Origin: CAZXYS01 sp964645005
Lineage (GTDB): Bacteria; Bacteroidota; Ignavibacteria; Kapaibacteriales; UBA2268
NCBI GenBank assembly: GCA_964645005.1
Contig: CAZXYS010000017.1
Span: 17,593 to 81,592 of the forward strand
DNA: 64,000 nt
Direction: 5' to 3'
Positions 35,381 to 42,837 of the stretch are shown here, piece after piece. The position numbers were made by a program, and so were the translations under genes. Position 1 is the stretch's first letter. Every line of letters starts with the position of its first letter. Under the pieces are notes generated by a model. The model searched no databases. It saw only the letters and a program-made list of their open reading frames with translations, and was not told the origin of the DNA.

Positions 35381-36352
35381 TTATTCCAGCGTTGTCGTTG
35401 AAACTTCGCGCAGATAATAATCCGAGTAAACAGCGCCAATTGGGTTATTCGCCAGAGACTTATCCTTGACGAACAATGTCGTTACCGGCGCGGCGCTTGC
35501 CTGCGCCAGAATACAATCGGCGCCAATACAAAGACCTACAATTACATTAAGATCTGTGCCGATATTATTCAGAACTTCCGCCTGTCCCTGCGGATTGCAG
35601 GCGATTTTCGAAGATTCTATCGGGACTTCATTGCCGCTTACATTTTTACCGCCAATCTTGCAGCAAACCGGATAGACCTTGAAAAATCGCCGCAAAACAT
35701 TGACCAGAATTTCCGTAGGCTCGACGAGATCGGTACAGTATGCAACGCCAATCTTCTTATATTTCATCTCCAGCGCGAAGTACACAAGCTCCGACAAGCG
35801 GCAGAGCTTGCGTTCCTCTTCCAGCGAAATATCCATCGCTGAGTCCAGCATTTCTTTTTTCTCTTTGCTTTCCGCCGGTAACTTTATATTTTCAATGAAC
35901 ATACATCTTTTTCCCGCAAGACAATCCTTCTCGATGCAGGCGAGACAATCGAAATCCGGTGGAACTATCTTTTCGTTATAATTATAATCATCTTCTTCAT
36001 AACTCTCATTATAATCAAAAGATATATCAGATAATCCGAATCCGGGGCGCAATTTTTTCTGCTCGATAGCTTCAATTATCTCTTCTTCCGTACCCGCTAC
36101 GTTGTCGATCACCGATATACCCTGTGATGCAGCCAATTCCTTGTTTTCCGTATTAATTCCACCGCACACCAGAGTATCAACTTTATTGTCAAGTAACATC
36201 TTCAGCAGATCCAACCATGATGTTTCACCTAAATTTATGTGTTTTTTTGTTGCTATTTTGTTTCGGGTCACCCGCAGTAATAAGATTGAATCTGCTATGC
36301 TGCATCTTGGGGCAACCCTTCTTCCGAATAATGGAATCCCAAATATCATCAC
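35381..36352 (-). CDS. NifX-like domain fused to DUF1847
   Basis: 323 residues in two parts. The N-terminal about 105 residues follow the NifX/NifB-like fold (TSWLDLLKMLLDNKVDTLVC, AGTEEEIIEAIEQKKL). A tyrosine/glutamate-rich linker leads to a DUF1847 domain from about 135: FDCLACIEKDCLAGKRC, KIGVAYCTDLVEPTEI, VCCKIGG, SSKIACNPQGQAEVLN and VGLCIGADC. The many paired cysteines suggest metal or cluster binding. Followed by the USP gene on the same strand. GGAG precedes the double-ATG start. Function of DUF1847 is unknown. Confidence 0.75.
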   Translation of the reverse strand: MMIFGIPLFGRRVAPRCSIADSILLLRVTRNKIATKKHINLGETSWLDLLKMLLDNKVDTLVCGGINTENKELAASQGISVIDNVAGTEEEIIEAIEQKKLRPGFGLSDISFDYNESYEEDDYNYNEKIVPPDFDCLACIEKDCLAGKRCMFIENIKLPAESKEKKEMLDSAMDISLEEERKLCRLSELVYFALEMKYKKIGVAYCTDLVEPTEILVNVLRRFFKVYPVCCKIGGKNVSGNEVPIESSKIACNPQGQAEVLNNIGTDLNVIVGLCIGADCILAQASAAPVTTLFVKDKSLANNPIGAVYSDYYLREVSTTTLE

Positions 36353-37034
36353 TTCTCCTTTCTATGTTTCAAAATTTGCAACTTATATGCCAAGTGCAAC
36401 AGAGGAAGTATTCAACCAAAATTTTCATTTAAAATGTGTAATAATCAAATAAATAGAATAATCCCAACAATTTATCTACATCGTCTTTTCCCCTCCTTAG
36501 TAAGGAGGGGATTAAGGGGTGGTTGATATAAGTTTATATACTGCAATATATTATATGCGCTATCAAGCTCTAATAAAATATTTGAATTTAATACTGGTTT
36601 AAATCTGGATATGGGCGAAGTTAAAACTTTTGTATATTATTGTTATATAAAGAGTTATGGAATTCCATCAATTATGTAAGCTTTCAAATAAAAAATTCTA
36701 AAATTTCTTGTAAGTTGAATTTTGCAACGCAATAATTGTTGCAATAATGTTGCAATGCAATATTTCGTTGCAACGAGTGCAACGCTTTTTGAGTCAATTT
36801 GTACAAAAAGTGTTGCTAAATATAACTTTGTTTTGTGAATTTTTTGCAACAAAAACAAAGCGATTTACAGGCGCTAAAATTTTTATAAAATATTGCAAAT
36901 AAATAATTTACAGAATATACGAAATCCTATGAATTATTGTCGCACCGTATGTTGCAACGTTGCCCGCCGGAAATTTCGGTATAGTAATTGTAAAATTTGT
37001 AATAAAAAACAAAAAATAATACGGAGATTTCGCT
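36353..37034 (+). promoter_or_regulatory. long regulatory spacer with TTGCAA cluster and REP
   Basis: About 680 bp without a gene between divergent units. Contains a REP-like palindrome (36489-36509, with a tail to 36524) and, from 36722 to 36967, about eight TTGCAA or GTTGCAAC elements (e.g. 36722, 36738, 36749, 36767, 36844, 36951). This is the half-site vocabulary seen at the first sigma-54 regulator. AT-rich otherwise. Likely the control region of the HmcF-like operon. Confidence 0.5.
36489..36524. repeat. REP-like palindrome
   Basis: CCCCTCCTTAGTAAGGAGGGG is a perfect palindrome apart from the central base, followed by ATTAAGGGGTGGTTG. The same core with a mirrored tail occurs at 38482-38517. 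Confidence 0.7.
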
Positions 37035-38477
37035 ATGACAGACAATAAGCCAAACAAAGAAACTCAAACCACAACTCCCGGCACAAACAACAGATATCCT
37101 TATTATATTGAAAATCCTGTGACGGAAAACCGGGTCGCGAAGTTTCTCGAGGCATTTGCGGCGGTGCTGAACTACACGGATTACAAACCGCTGTTGGATT
37201 CTTACTGCACGACAAATGCCAAATGCAACCGCTGCGCTGTTGCATGTCCGATCTTTTTGACAACGGGCGATCCGAAAGATATACCCTGTTACAAAACCAA
37301 TATGCTGCTTGATACCTACAAGCGTTATTTTACTTTAAGCGGTTGGTTCGAATCTCGCTTTTCTACTGATGCTTTCGAACTGACCGAAGATAAGATTGAT
37401 GAAATGCTCGACCTGTTTTACCGTTGCACGGCTTGCAGAAGGTGCAGCAGGGAATGCCCGATGGGCATTGACCACGGCTTACTTACAAGACTCGGACGCT
37501 ATATTCTTAGCCTGCTGGGCATTGTACCCAAGGCGTTGCAAGTAAGTACAAGGGAACAACTCGAAGGAGAGACTCATAACACTTCGAAAGTTCCGAAAGT
37601 TGCACTGATGAATACGCTGGAATTTTTATCAGAAGAATTGGATGACATGCTCGGCGTAAAGATGGAATTCCCCTGCGATAAGGAAAACCGGGAATACGTC
37701 TTCTTCTGCGCCGTCAGCGATTACCTGATGGAACCGGAAACGCTCATGGGTAACGCAGCCGTACTTTACGCGGCAGGCGACTGGGATAACTGGACTATCG
37801 GCACCTGCAACTATGACGGTATCAACTACGGACTGTTCTACAGCGACTGGCACCTCGAAAATATCATAAAACAATTGATAGGCGAAGTTGACAGGCTGAA
37901 CGGACAGAAGATCCTTATCGGCGAGTGCGGTCATGCTTCCCGCTCAGCGCACGATTTCGTGCCGGTTTTCGGCGGAAAAAATCCTTATCCTGTATATAAC
38001 TTTATGGAATATACTCTCGATTGTATAAGGAAAGGCAAGATAAAGCTCGATCCTGATGTGATTACGGAAAAAGTCACGTATCACGACCCGTGCAACATTG
38101 CGCGCTCAGGCTGGATAATCGATCAACCGCGGGAGATACTCAAATCATTTGTAAAAAATTATGTGGACATGCAGCCGCATGGTCAGAATAACTTCTGCTG
38201 CGGCGGTGGCGGCGGACTCGTTTCCGTAGATGAAATCCATGACTATCGCATGGAAATCGGCGGTCGCGTAAAAGCTGAGCAAATGCGTGCCACCGGCGCG
38301 GATATAGTGATCTCGCCATGCGCAAACTGCAAGAAGCAGTTGAAAGAACTGGTTGAATACTATGAACTTCCCTGCAAGGTCATGGGATTGCATGACCTGA
38401 TCCTGAAGGCGATACATATTCCCGGAGGCAAGTCGCCGCAGGAAAGGAAAGAAGAAGCAGCAATGTTTGAGATGTAA
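37035..38477 (+). CDS. HmcF/DsrK-like iron-sulfur protein (HdrD family)
   Basis: 480-residue soluble Fe-S protein. Two ferredoxin-type motifs, Cys64-71 (CNRCAVACP) and Cys131-141 (CTACRRCSRECP), are followed by HdrD-type CCG domains: YHDPCNIARSG, NFCCGGGGGLVSVDEI and ISPCANCKKQL. These ligate the special [4Fe-4S] cluster that performs disulfide chemistry or electron relay in DsrK and HmcF. Cytoplasmic face of a membrane complex with the next three genes. Its SD/start (37022-37037) is perfectly complementary to a site in the Qmo-operon 3' UTR. Confidence 0.85.
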   Translation: MTDNKPNKETQTTTPGTNNRYPYYIENPVTENRVAKFLEAFAAVLNYTDYKPLLDSYCTTNAKCNRCAVACPIFLTTGDPKDIPCYKTNMLLDTYKRYFTLSGWFESRFSTDAFELTEDKIDEMLDLFYRCTACRRCSRECPMGIDHGLLTRLGRYILSLLGIVPKALQVSTREQLEGETHNTSKVPKVALMNTLEFLSEELDDMLGVKMEFPCDKENREYVFFCAVSDYLMEPETLMGNAAVLYAAGDWDNWTIGTCNYDGINYGLFYSDWHLENIIKQLIGEVDRLNGQKILIGECGHASRSAHDFVPVFGGKNPYPVYNFMEYTLDCIRKGKIKLDPDVITEKVTYHDPCNIARSGWIIDQPREILKSFVKNYVDMQPHGQNNFCCGGGGGLVSVDEIHDYRMEIGGRVKAEQMRATGADIVISPCANCKKQLKELVEYYELPCKVMGLHDLILKAIHIPGGKSPQERKEEAAMFEM

Positions 38478-38481
38478 GATT

Positions 38482-38517
38482 TAACCACCCCTTTATCCCC
38501 TCCTTAGTAAGGAGGGG
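38482..38517. repeat. REP-like palindrome
   Basis: TAACCACCCCTTTAT followed by CCCCTCCTTAGTAAGGAGGGG: the 36489-36524 element in reverse orientation. Lies directly after the hmcF-like stop, where it may limit read-through or protect the 3' end. Confidence 0.7.
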
Positions 38518-38588
38518 AAAGAATTGGGAAATGGAATTAGTTGTATGAATAATAAACTGTATGGAATCAATCATAAGGGATCAAATCA

Positions 38589-38618
38589 ATCAACCATAGG
38601 GTTAACCCTATGGTTGAT
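38589..38618. promoter_or_regulatory. perfect 30-bp palindrome
   Basis: ATCAACCATAGGGTT (38589-38603) followed directly by its exact reverse complement (38604-38618), within the 214-bp spacer between the hmcF-like and hmcE-like genes. A partial echo, AACCCTATATGG, follows at 38631. No U-tract on either strand, so a terminator is unlikely; an operator or an RNA-processing hairpin is possible. Confidence 0.5.
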
Positions 38619-38691
38619 AGAAAAAATAATAACCCTATATGGTTTATATCAAAAAAAACGAAAATTTTGAAATAAATAAAAGGTTTTAAAA

Positions 38692-39390
38692 ATGGAATGG
38701 TGGATTGATTTTGCGAAAGGACCCTTATTCGCAATAACGTTCTTAATAATGGTACTGGGACTGGCAAGGCATGTAATTATCCAGATATATTCGCTTTTCA
38801 TAACGAAAGGTGCGCGCCTGAAGAACGTCCCCTGGAAAACAATTTTAAAGGATATGTTCTCATGGATCGTTCCTGTGAGGCACTTTATCAAAGGGACGGT
38901 GCTTTTCTCGACGTTCTCTTTCATTTTTCATATCGGTGTGATTCTTGTATCGGTATTATTGATCGATCACATTGTTTTATGGGAAGATTTCCTGAATGCC
39001 AATCTTCCCGCTATTGGCAGAGGTCTCGCCGATATTCTTACGTTAATAACAATCGGCTGTATATTAGCTCTTCTGTTCTGCAGAATATTTATCCGCAGAC
39101 TGAGAGCCATGAGTGGCAGGCTGGATTATCTTTTGCTGGTAATGGTTCTGCTGCCGTTTACATTCGGCTATCTGGCGGGACATCCTAACGTGAATCCCTT
39201 CACATGGGAAGTAGCTATGCTGGGACATCTTCTCAGCGCCGAAGCGTTGTTTATAGTAATTCCATTCACAAAACTTGCACATATTGTTCTGTACTTCTTC
39301 GATAGATTATCACCTGTGCACTGGCAGCTTAAGCCGGGCGCCGGCGATAAAGTTGCGGAAGCTCTGTTCGGAAAGGAGGCTAAAGTTTAA
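38692..39390 (+). CDS. HmcE/DsrM-like NarI-type cytochrome b
   Basis: 232 residues with about five membrane helices and conserved histidines (LARHVIIQIYS, SFIFHIGVILVS, LGHLLSAEALF, FTKLAHIVLYF) that would ligate two b hemes. This is the NarI/DsrM fold that oxidises or reduces quinones and passes electrons to the HdrD-like subunit. The stop codon overlaps the start of the next gene by one base (TAATG), so the two are translationally coupled. The palindrome-bearing spacer separates it from hmcF-like. Confidence 0.83.
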   Translation: MEWWIDFAKGPLFAITFLIMVLGLARHVIIQIYSLFITKGARLKNVPWKTILKDMFSWIVPVRHFIKGTVLFSTFSFIFHIGVILVSVLLIDHIVLWEDFLNANLPAIGRGLADILTLITIGCILALLFCRIFIRRLRAMSGRLDYLLLVMVLLPFTFGYLAGHPNVNPFTWEVAMLGHLLSAEALFIVIPFTKLAHIVLYFFDRLSPVHWQLKPGAGDKVAEALFGKEAKV

Positions 39391-40172
39391 TGTATAGTAT
39401 TCTGATAGACATAACGAAATGCACCGGCTGCGAAAAATGCGTGGGTGCATGTATAGAAGCTAATAATTTGAATCCCTATAAAGCGGATGTCGATAGAGCG
39501 ACCACAAAGGACGGACTCTCAGACAACCGCCTGCTGAGCATTATCAAATTGGATAAAGATCACTTCGCTCGAAAAAGCTGTATGCATTGCGAGGAACCAA
39601 GCTGCGTTTCCGCCTGTCTCGTGGGCGGCATTACAAAATCGAAAGAGGGACCGGTAATCTATGATCCTGATAAATGTATTGGCTGCCGGTATTGCATGTT
39701 GGCGTGTCCGTTCCACATTCCGCGTTATGAGTGGGATGAAACCAAGCCCTTCATGAAAAAATGCATGATGTGCTACGATAAACTGAAAGAAGGCAAACAG
39801 CCGGCTTGCGTGGAAGCATGTCCCAATAAAGCGATGGCTTTCGGCAATAGAGAGGATATGCTTAAATTAGCCAGACAAAAGATAAATGCCGACCCAGGGA
39901 CATATATAAACCATATTTGGGGTGAGAAAGAATTCGGCGGCACTTCTGTGCTTTACATTTCCGATGTTGATTTGAAGCAGCTTGGCTTCCCCGAATCCGC
40001 AAGACCTATACCGGCACTGACTGAACCGCTGATAGAGAAAACGCCTGTCATCGGCGGCAGCGTGGCTGTAGGGCTTATAGGATTAAACTGGATCATCGGC
40101 AGGCGGAACAAGCTGGCTAAGGAAAATGCAAAAAATTATTCCGAAAAAAATGAGGACGATAAAAATGAATGA
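39390..40172 (+). CDS. HmcB/DsrO-like four-cluster ferredoxin subunit
   Basis: 260 residues. Four ferredoxin-type Cys motifs: CTGCEKCVGACIEA, CMHCEEPSCVSAC, CIGCRYCMLACPFH and CMMCYDKLKEGKQPACVEACP, as in the NrfC/HybA/HmcB family. No Tat signal is visible, unlike DsrO. The C-terminus has one hydrophobic helix (VIGGSVAVGLIGLNWIIG) and a charged tail, so it is tail-anchored and sits at the membrane beside the NrfD-like protein. Overlaps the NrfD-fusion gene by 8 bp. Confidence 0.85.
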   Translation: MYSILIDITKCTGCEKCVGACIEANNLNPYKADVDRATTKDGLSDNRLLSIIKLDKDHFARKSCMHCEEPSCVSACLVGGITKSKEGPVIYDPDKCIGCRYCMLACPFHIPRYEWDETKPFMKKCMMCYDKLKEGKQPACVEACPNKAMAFGNREDMLKLARQKINADPGTYINHIWGEKEFGGTSVLYISDVDLKQLGFPESARPIPALTEPLIEKTPVIGGSVAVGLIGLNWIIGRRNKLAKENAKNYSEKNEDDKNE

Positions 40173-42102
40173 TAAAGTTCGCGGATTGAAGGATACACTA
40201 TGGTTATTGGCATTTTTCGGACTGATTGCCGGAATTATGAGATTGTGGTTCGGGCTCGGCGCCACCACAAATCTCTCTGACGCTGTTCCGTGGGGCTTGT
40301 GGAAGATACTCAATATGGTCGCCGGCGTTGCCCTTTCGACATGCGGATTCACGCTTGGATTTCTCGTATATGTTCTTAAAATGGAAAAATTCAAGCCGCT
40401 CATTCGCCCGGCAATACTCATAGCGTTTCTGGGATATGGTTCCTCCTGTCTGGCGCTGCTATTCGACATAGGGCTGCCCCAGAGATTCTGGCACCCCTTT
40501 ATTTTTTGGAATGAACACTCATTTCTGTTCGAGGTCTTCTGGTGTGTCATGCTCTATTTCACGGTAACTTTTCTCGAATTAGCGCCAAACATAGCAGAAA
40601 GATTCAACGCAAAAAAATTTACTCATTTCATGCATAAAATTGCCATTGGTGTAGTTGTCGTCGGCATTTCGCTGTCGTCGCTGCATCACTCATCACTGGG
40701 CTCGCTGTTTTTGGTGACGCCGCAGAGACTGCATGAGCTATGGTTTTCACCTCTGCTGCCGCTGGCATTCATCATATCTGCGATGGGCTGCGGTATGTTC
40801 TTCCTCATACTCGTCAAGATACTCTATGCCCGCTGGTATGATCCGCAGTCAGTATTCGGACAGGAAGCCTTTAAATTCAATAATCTCGTCTGCACTATTA
40901 ACGGTAACAAACATCCCAAAGCTAAGAAAGTTTACGGCAAAGACATGAATATGCTTAGCCATCTCGGAATAATTGCAGCTTCTATCCTTGGCGTTTACCT
41001 GCTCATAAAAATTTATGATCTTATAGCCAACGGCTCTTGGCAAGCTCTGATCGCAGGAACATGGGAAAGCTGGCTCTACGGTTTCGAATTGCTAATGACA
41101 GCTATTCTGCCGATTACACTTGCAGCTATCAACCGAACCAGGAACTCGCCCTACGGACTTGGTGCCGCGGCATTTTCCGCTTCTTTCGGACTTGCACTTA
41201 ATCGAATGGATGTAGGTATATTCGGATATTTCAGGGATGCCGGAACGGTTTACTTCCCGTCGCTTGCCGAGTGGGCGCTTAGTATGGGCGTCGTCGCTGC
41301 TGCGGGACTGGCATTTCTTTATGTTGCCGAATACTTCACAATCTTCGATGAGCAGTGGAAGCAGCGCAGCGTTACGAGAGGCGTTTTCCAGTCAGCATTC
41401 GATTCTCTGTCGCGAGTCTGGCAAAATGTCTTGCACAGCGGTTTACACAGAGTAACGATAATTGCGGTTTTTGCGCTGCCGGCAGCTTTCGTTCTCATGT
41501 ATCCCCCTTATGATGAACCTGAAAAGGAAAATATCGAACCCGCAGCAGGTCATAATATCCAGCGGACGATCCTGAATATAGACGGGAACAGATCTAACGT
41601 GAAAACCATCTTCCCACATAAAGATCACCAGAAAAGGCTCGGCGGCGAGGAATCCTGCATGGAATGCCACCATATTTCCATGCCGGGCGACAAATCAACG
41701 CCCTGCTTCCGCTGCCACAGGCACATGGTCAATGAAACGAAGATCTTCGACCACGACGCCCATACAATCAAAGTAGCGGAAGATCAAGGAATGGGCGGGT
41801 TACATCCCGAGAATCATTCCTGCTATTACTGCCACGCAAAAGGACAGGCAAAAACGCCTGAAAATGCCAAGCAGTGTATTGACTGCCATGATAAGGACAT
41901 GAATCTTGTCAGCGCTCGGGATACGCTGGTTAACTTCTACCATGCTGACAGTTACATGGATGCCATGCATAAGACCTGCATTCCCTGCCACAAGCAGCGG
42001 AAAGCGGAAGTCAGCAAACCATGGCTGGACGAGTGTTCCACCTGCCATAAGGAACTCTCGAAGGAACAGAAAGAAAAGATAAAACTGACGGAGGTGGAAT
42101 AA
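40165..42102 (+). CDS. NrfD-like membrane protein fused to a hexaheme cytochrome c
   Basis: 645 residues. The first about 470 form roughly ten membrane helices of the NrfD/HmcC/DsrP family (VPWGLWKILNMVAG, LDIGLPQRFWHPF, SSLHHSSLGSLFLVTPQRLH). The last about 150 carry six CXXCH heme sites between Cys498 and Cys624: CMECH, CFRCH, CYYCH, CIDCH, CIPCH, CSTCH, with extra histidines for bis-His ligation. In Hmc or Dsr complexes the cytochrome is a separate protein; here it is fused. The heme domain must be periplasmic. ATG 40165 has GAGG upstream and overlaps the previous gene. Confidence 0.85.
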   Translation: MNDKVRGLKDTLWLLAFFGLIAGIMRLWFGLGATTNLSDAVPWGLWKILNMVAGVALSTCGFTLGFLVYVLKMEKFKPLIRPAILIAFLGYGSSCLALLFDIGLPQRFWHPFIFWNEHSFLFEVFWCVMLYFTVTFLELAPNIAERFNAKKFTHFMHKIAIGVVVVGISLSSLHHSSLGSLFLVTPQRLHELWFSPLLPLAFIISAMGCGMFFLILVKILYARWYDPQSVFGQEAFKFNNLVCTINGNKHPKAKKVYGKDMNMLSHLGIIAASILGVYLLIKIYDLIANGSWQALIAGTWESWLYGFELLMTAILPITLAAINRTRNSPYGLGAAAFSASFGLALNRMDVGIFGYFRDAGTVYFPSLAEWALSMGVVAAAGLAFLYVAEYFTIFDEQWKQRSVTRGVFQSAFDSLSRVWQNVLHSGLHRVTIIAVFALPAAFVLMYPPYDEPEKENIEPAAGHNIQRTILNIDGNRSNVKTIFPHKDHQKRLGGEESCMECHHISMPGDKSTPCFRCHRHMVNETKIFDHDAHTIKVAEDQGMGGLHPENHSCYYCHAKGQAKTPENAKQCIDCHDKDMNLVSARDTLVNFYHADSYMDAMHKTCIPCHKQRKAEVSKPWLDECSTCHKELSKEQKEKIKLTEVE

Positions 42103-42161
42103 AGAAAAAAACTGCTATTTTAATAATAGATTTTTAATTTTCTGAAACACAAACACACAAT

Positions 42162-42229
42162 TGTCATTGTGAGTTGAGCCGCGCTCAAGCATTCCTGACC
42201 TCATTTAGTTTGCTTCGCTCGCAATGACA
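42162..42229. repeat. short inverted-repeat-bounded element
   Basis: TGTCATTGTGAG (42162-42173) and its inverted partner CTCGCAATGACA (42218-42229; 11 of 12 match) bound 68 bp. Non-autonomous repeat, no ORF. Confidence 0.6.
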
Positions 42230-42330
42230 TTTTAGTATTTATTCTGACCTCCGACCTAAACCTTCGCAAGTCATTGAAAAATAGAGAAGTTTTTGCCGCG
42301 TAGAAACAATAAGTGTAATTATGCATATTA

Positions 42331-42491
42331 AACCCAAATATTGCATTAGAAAAGTTGATTTTGCTTGTAAGTATTAACAACAAAGTGCTTTAGCACTTTG
42401 TAAAGGATCTGAAAAACTTCGAATCAGCAGCAAGCTAAAGCGTGCGTTGCAAGTGCTTACAAATAAATGTACATATTTAATGAAAAATCCC
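42331..42491 (+). mobile_element. MITE family 1, copy 3
   Basis: About 161 bp, close to copy 2: AACCCAAATATTGCATTAGA start, CAAAGTGCTTTAGCACTTTG palindrome, GCAAGCTAAAGC segment, and TTTAATGAAAAATCCC at the end. Confidence 0.75.
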
Positions 42492-42608
42492 ATCTAACAC
42501 TTTTGTAAGCACAAGTTTCCCATAGGTTTATCAAAACCAGGGGTTAAATAAGAATCCACCCCGCCCTCGCCACGCTCGGGCACCCCTCAAAGATGGGAAT
42601 TTAAATGA

Positions 42609-42660
42609 GTTAGCTGTTTTTTGCCACAAATGCAAGTTTGTATTGTGAATCTGGGTTAAA
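42609..42660. repeat. 52-bp dispersed repeat, copy A
   Basis: Begins GTTAGCTGTTTTTTGCCACA and ends TATTGTGAATCTGGGTT. A near-identical copy B is at 48979-49030. Function unknown; may be one end of a larger mobile element. Confidence 0.6.
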
Positions 42661-42837
42661 AAATCCATCCCTAAAAATAAATGACTTAGCTAAACGACTC
42701 TTTTATTTATGGGGAAATTGAGAGAAAATAGAAAACATGATTGTTATTTACGAAAAAAACATTAATTTTGTAAACTATTATAAAAATAAATTACTTTTTA
42801 GACTGCTCTCAATAGGTAGTTACTTGCCAAAGGAATA

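Larger units (their letters stand above)
42103..42837. other. repeat-filled spacer
   Basis: About 735 bp without a gene. Contains the TGTCATTGTGAG-bounded element (42162-42229), MITE family 1 copy 3 (42331-42491), a GC-rich remnant around 42557-42594 with GAGGGGTGCCCGAGCGTGGC on the minus strand, and the repeat 42609-42660. Marks a recombination-prone boundary of the electron-transfer island. Confidence 0.6.

Noticed and set aside
36938..36955. sigma-54 -24/-12 promoter (TCGCACCGTATGTTGCA) before the HmcF-like gene
   Set aside because: Spacing between the two elements is one base too long and the -24 GG is CG; sigma-54 tolerates little spacing change. Kept only as part of the TTGCAA cluster.
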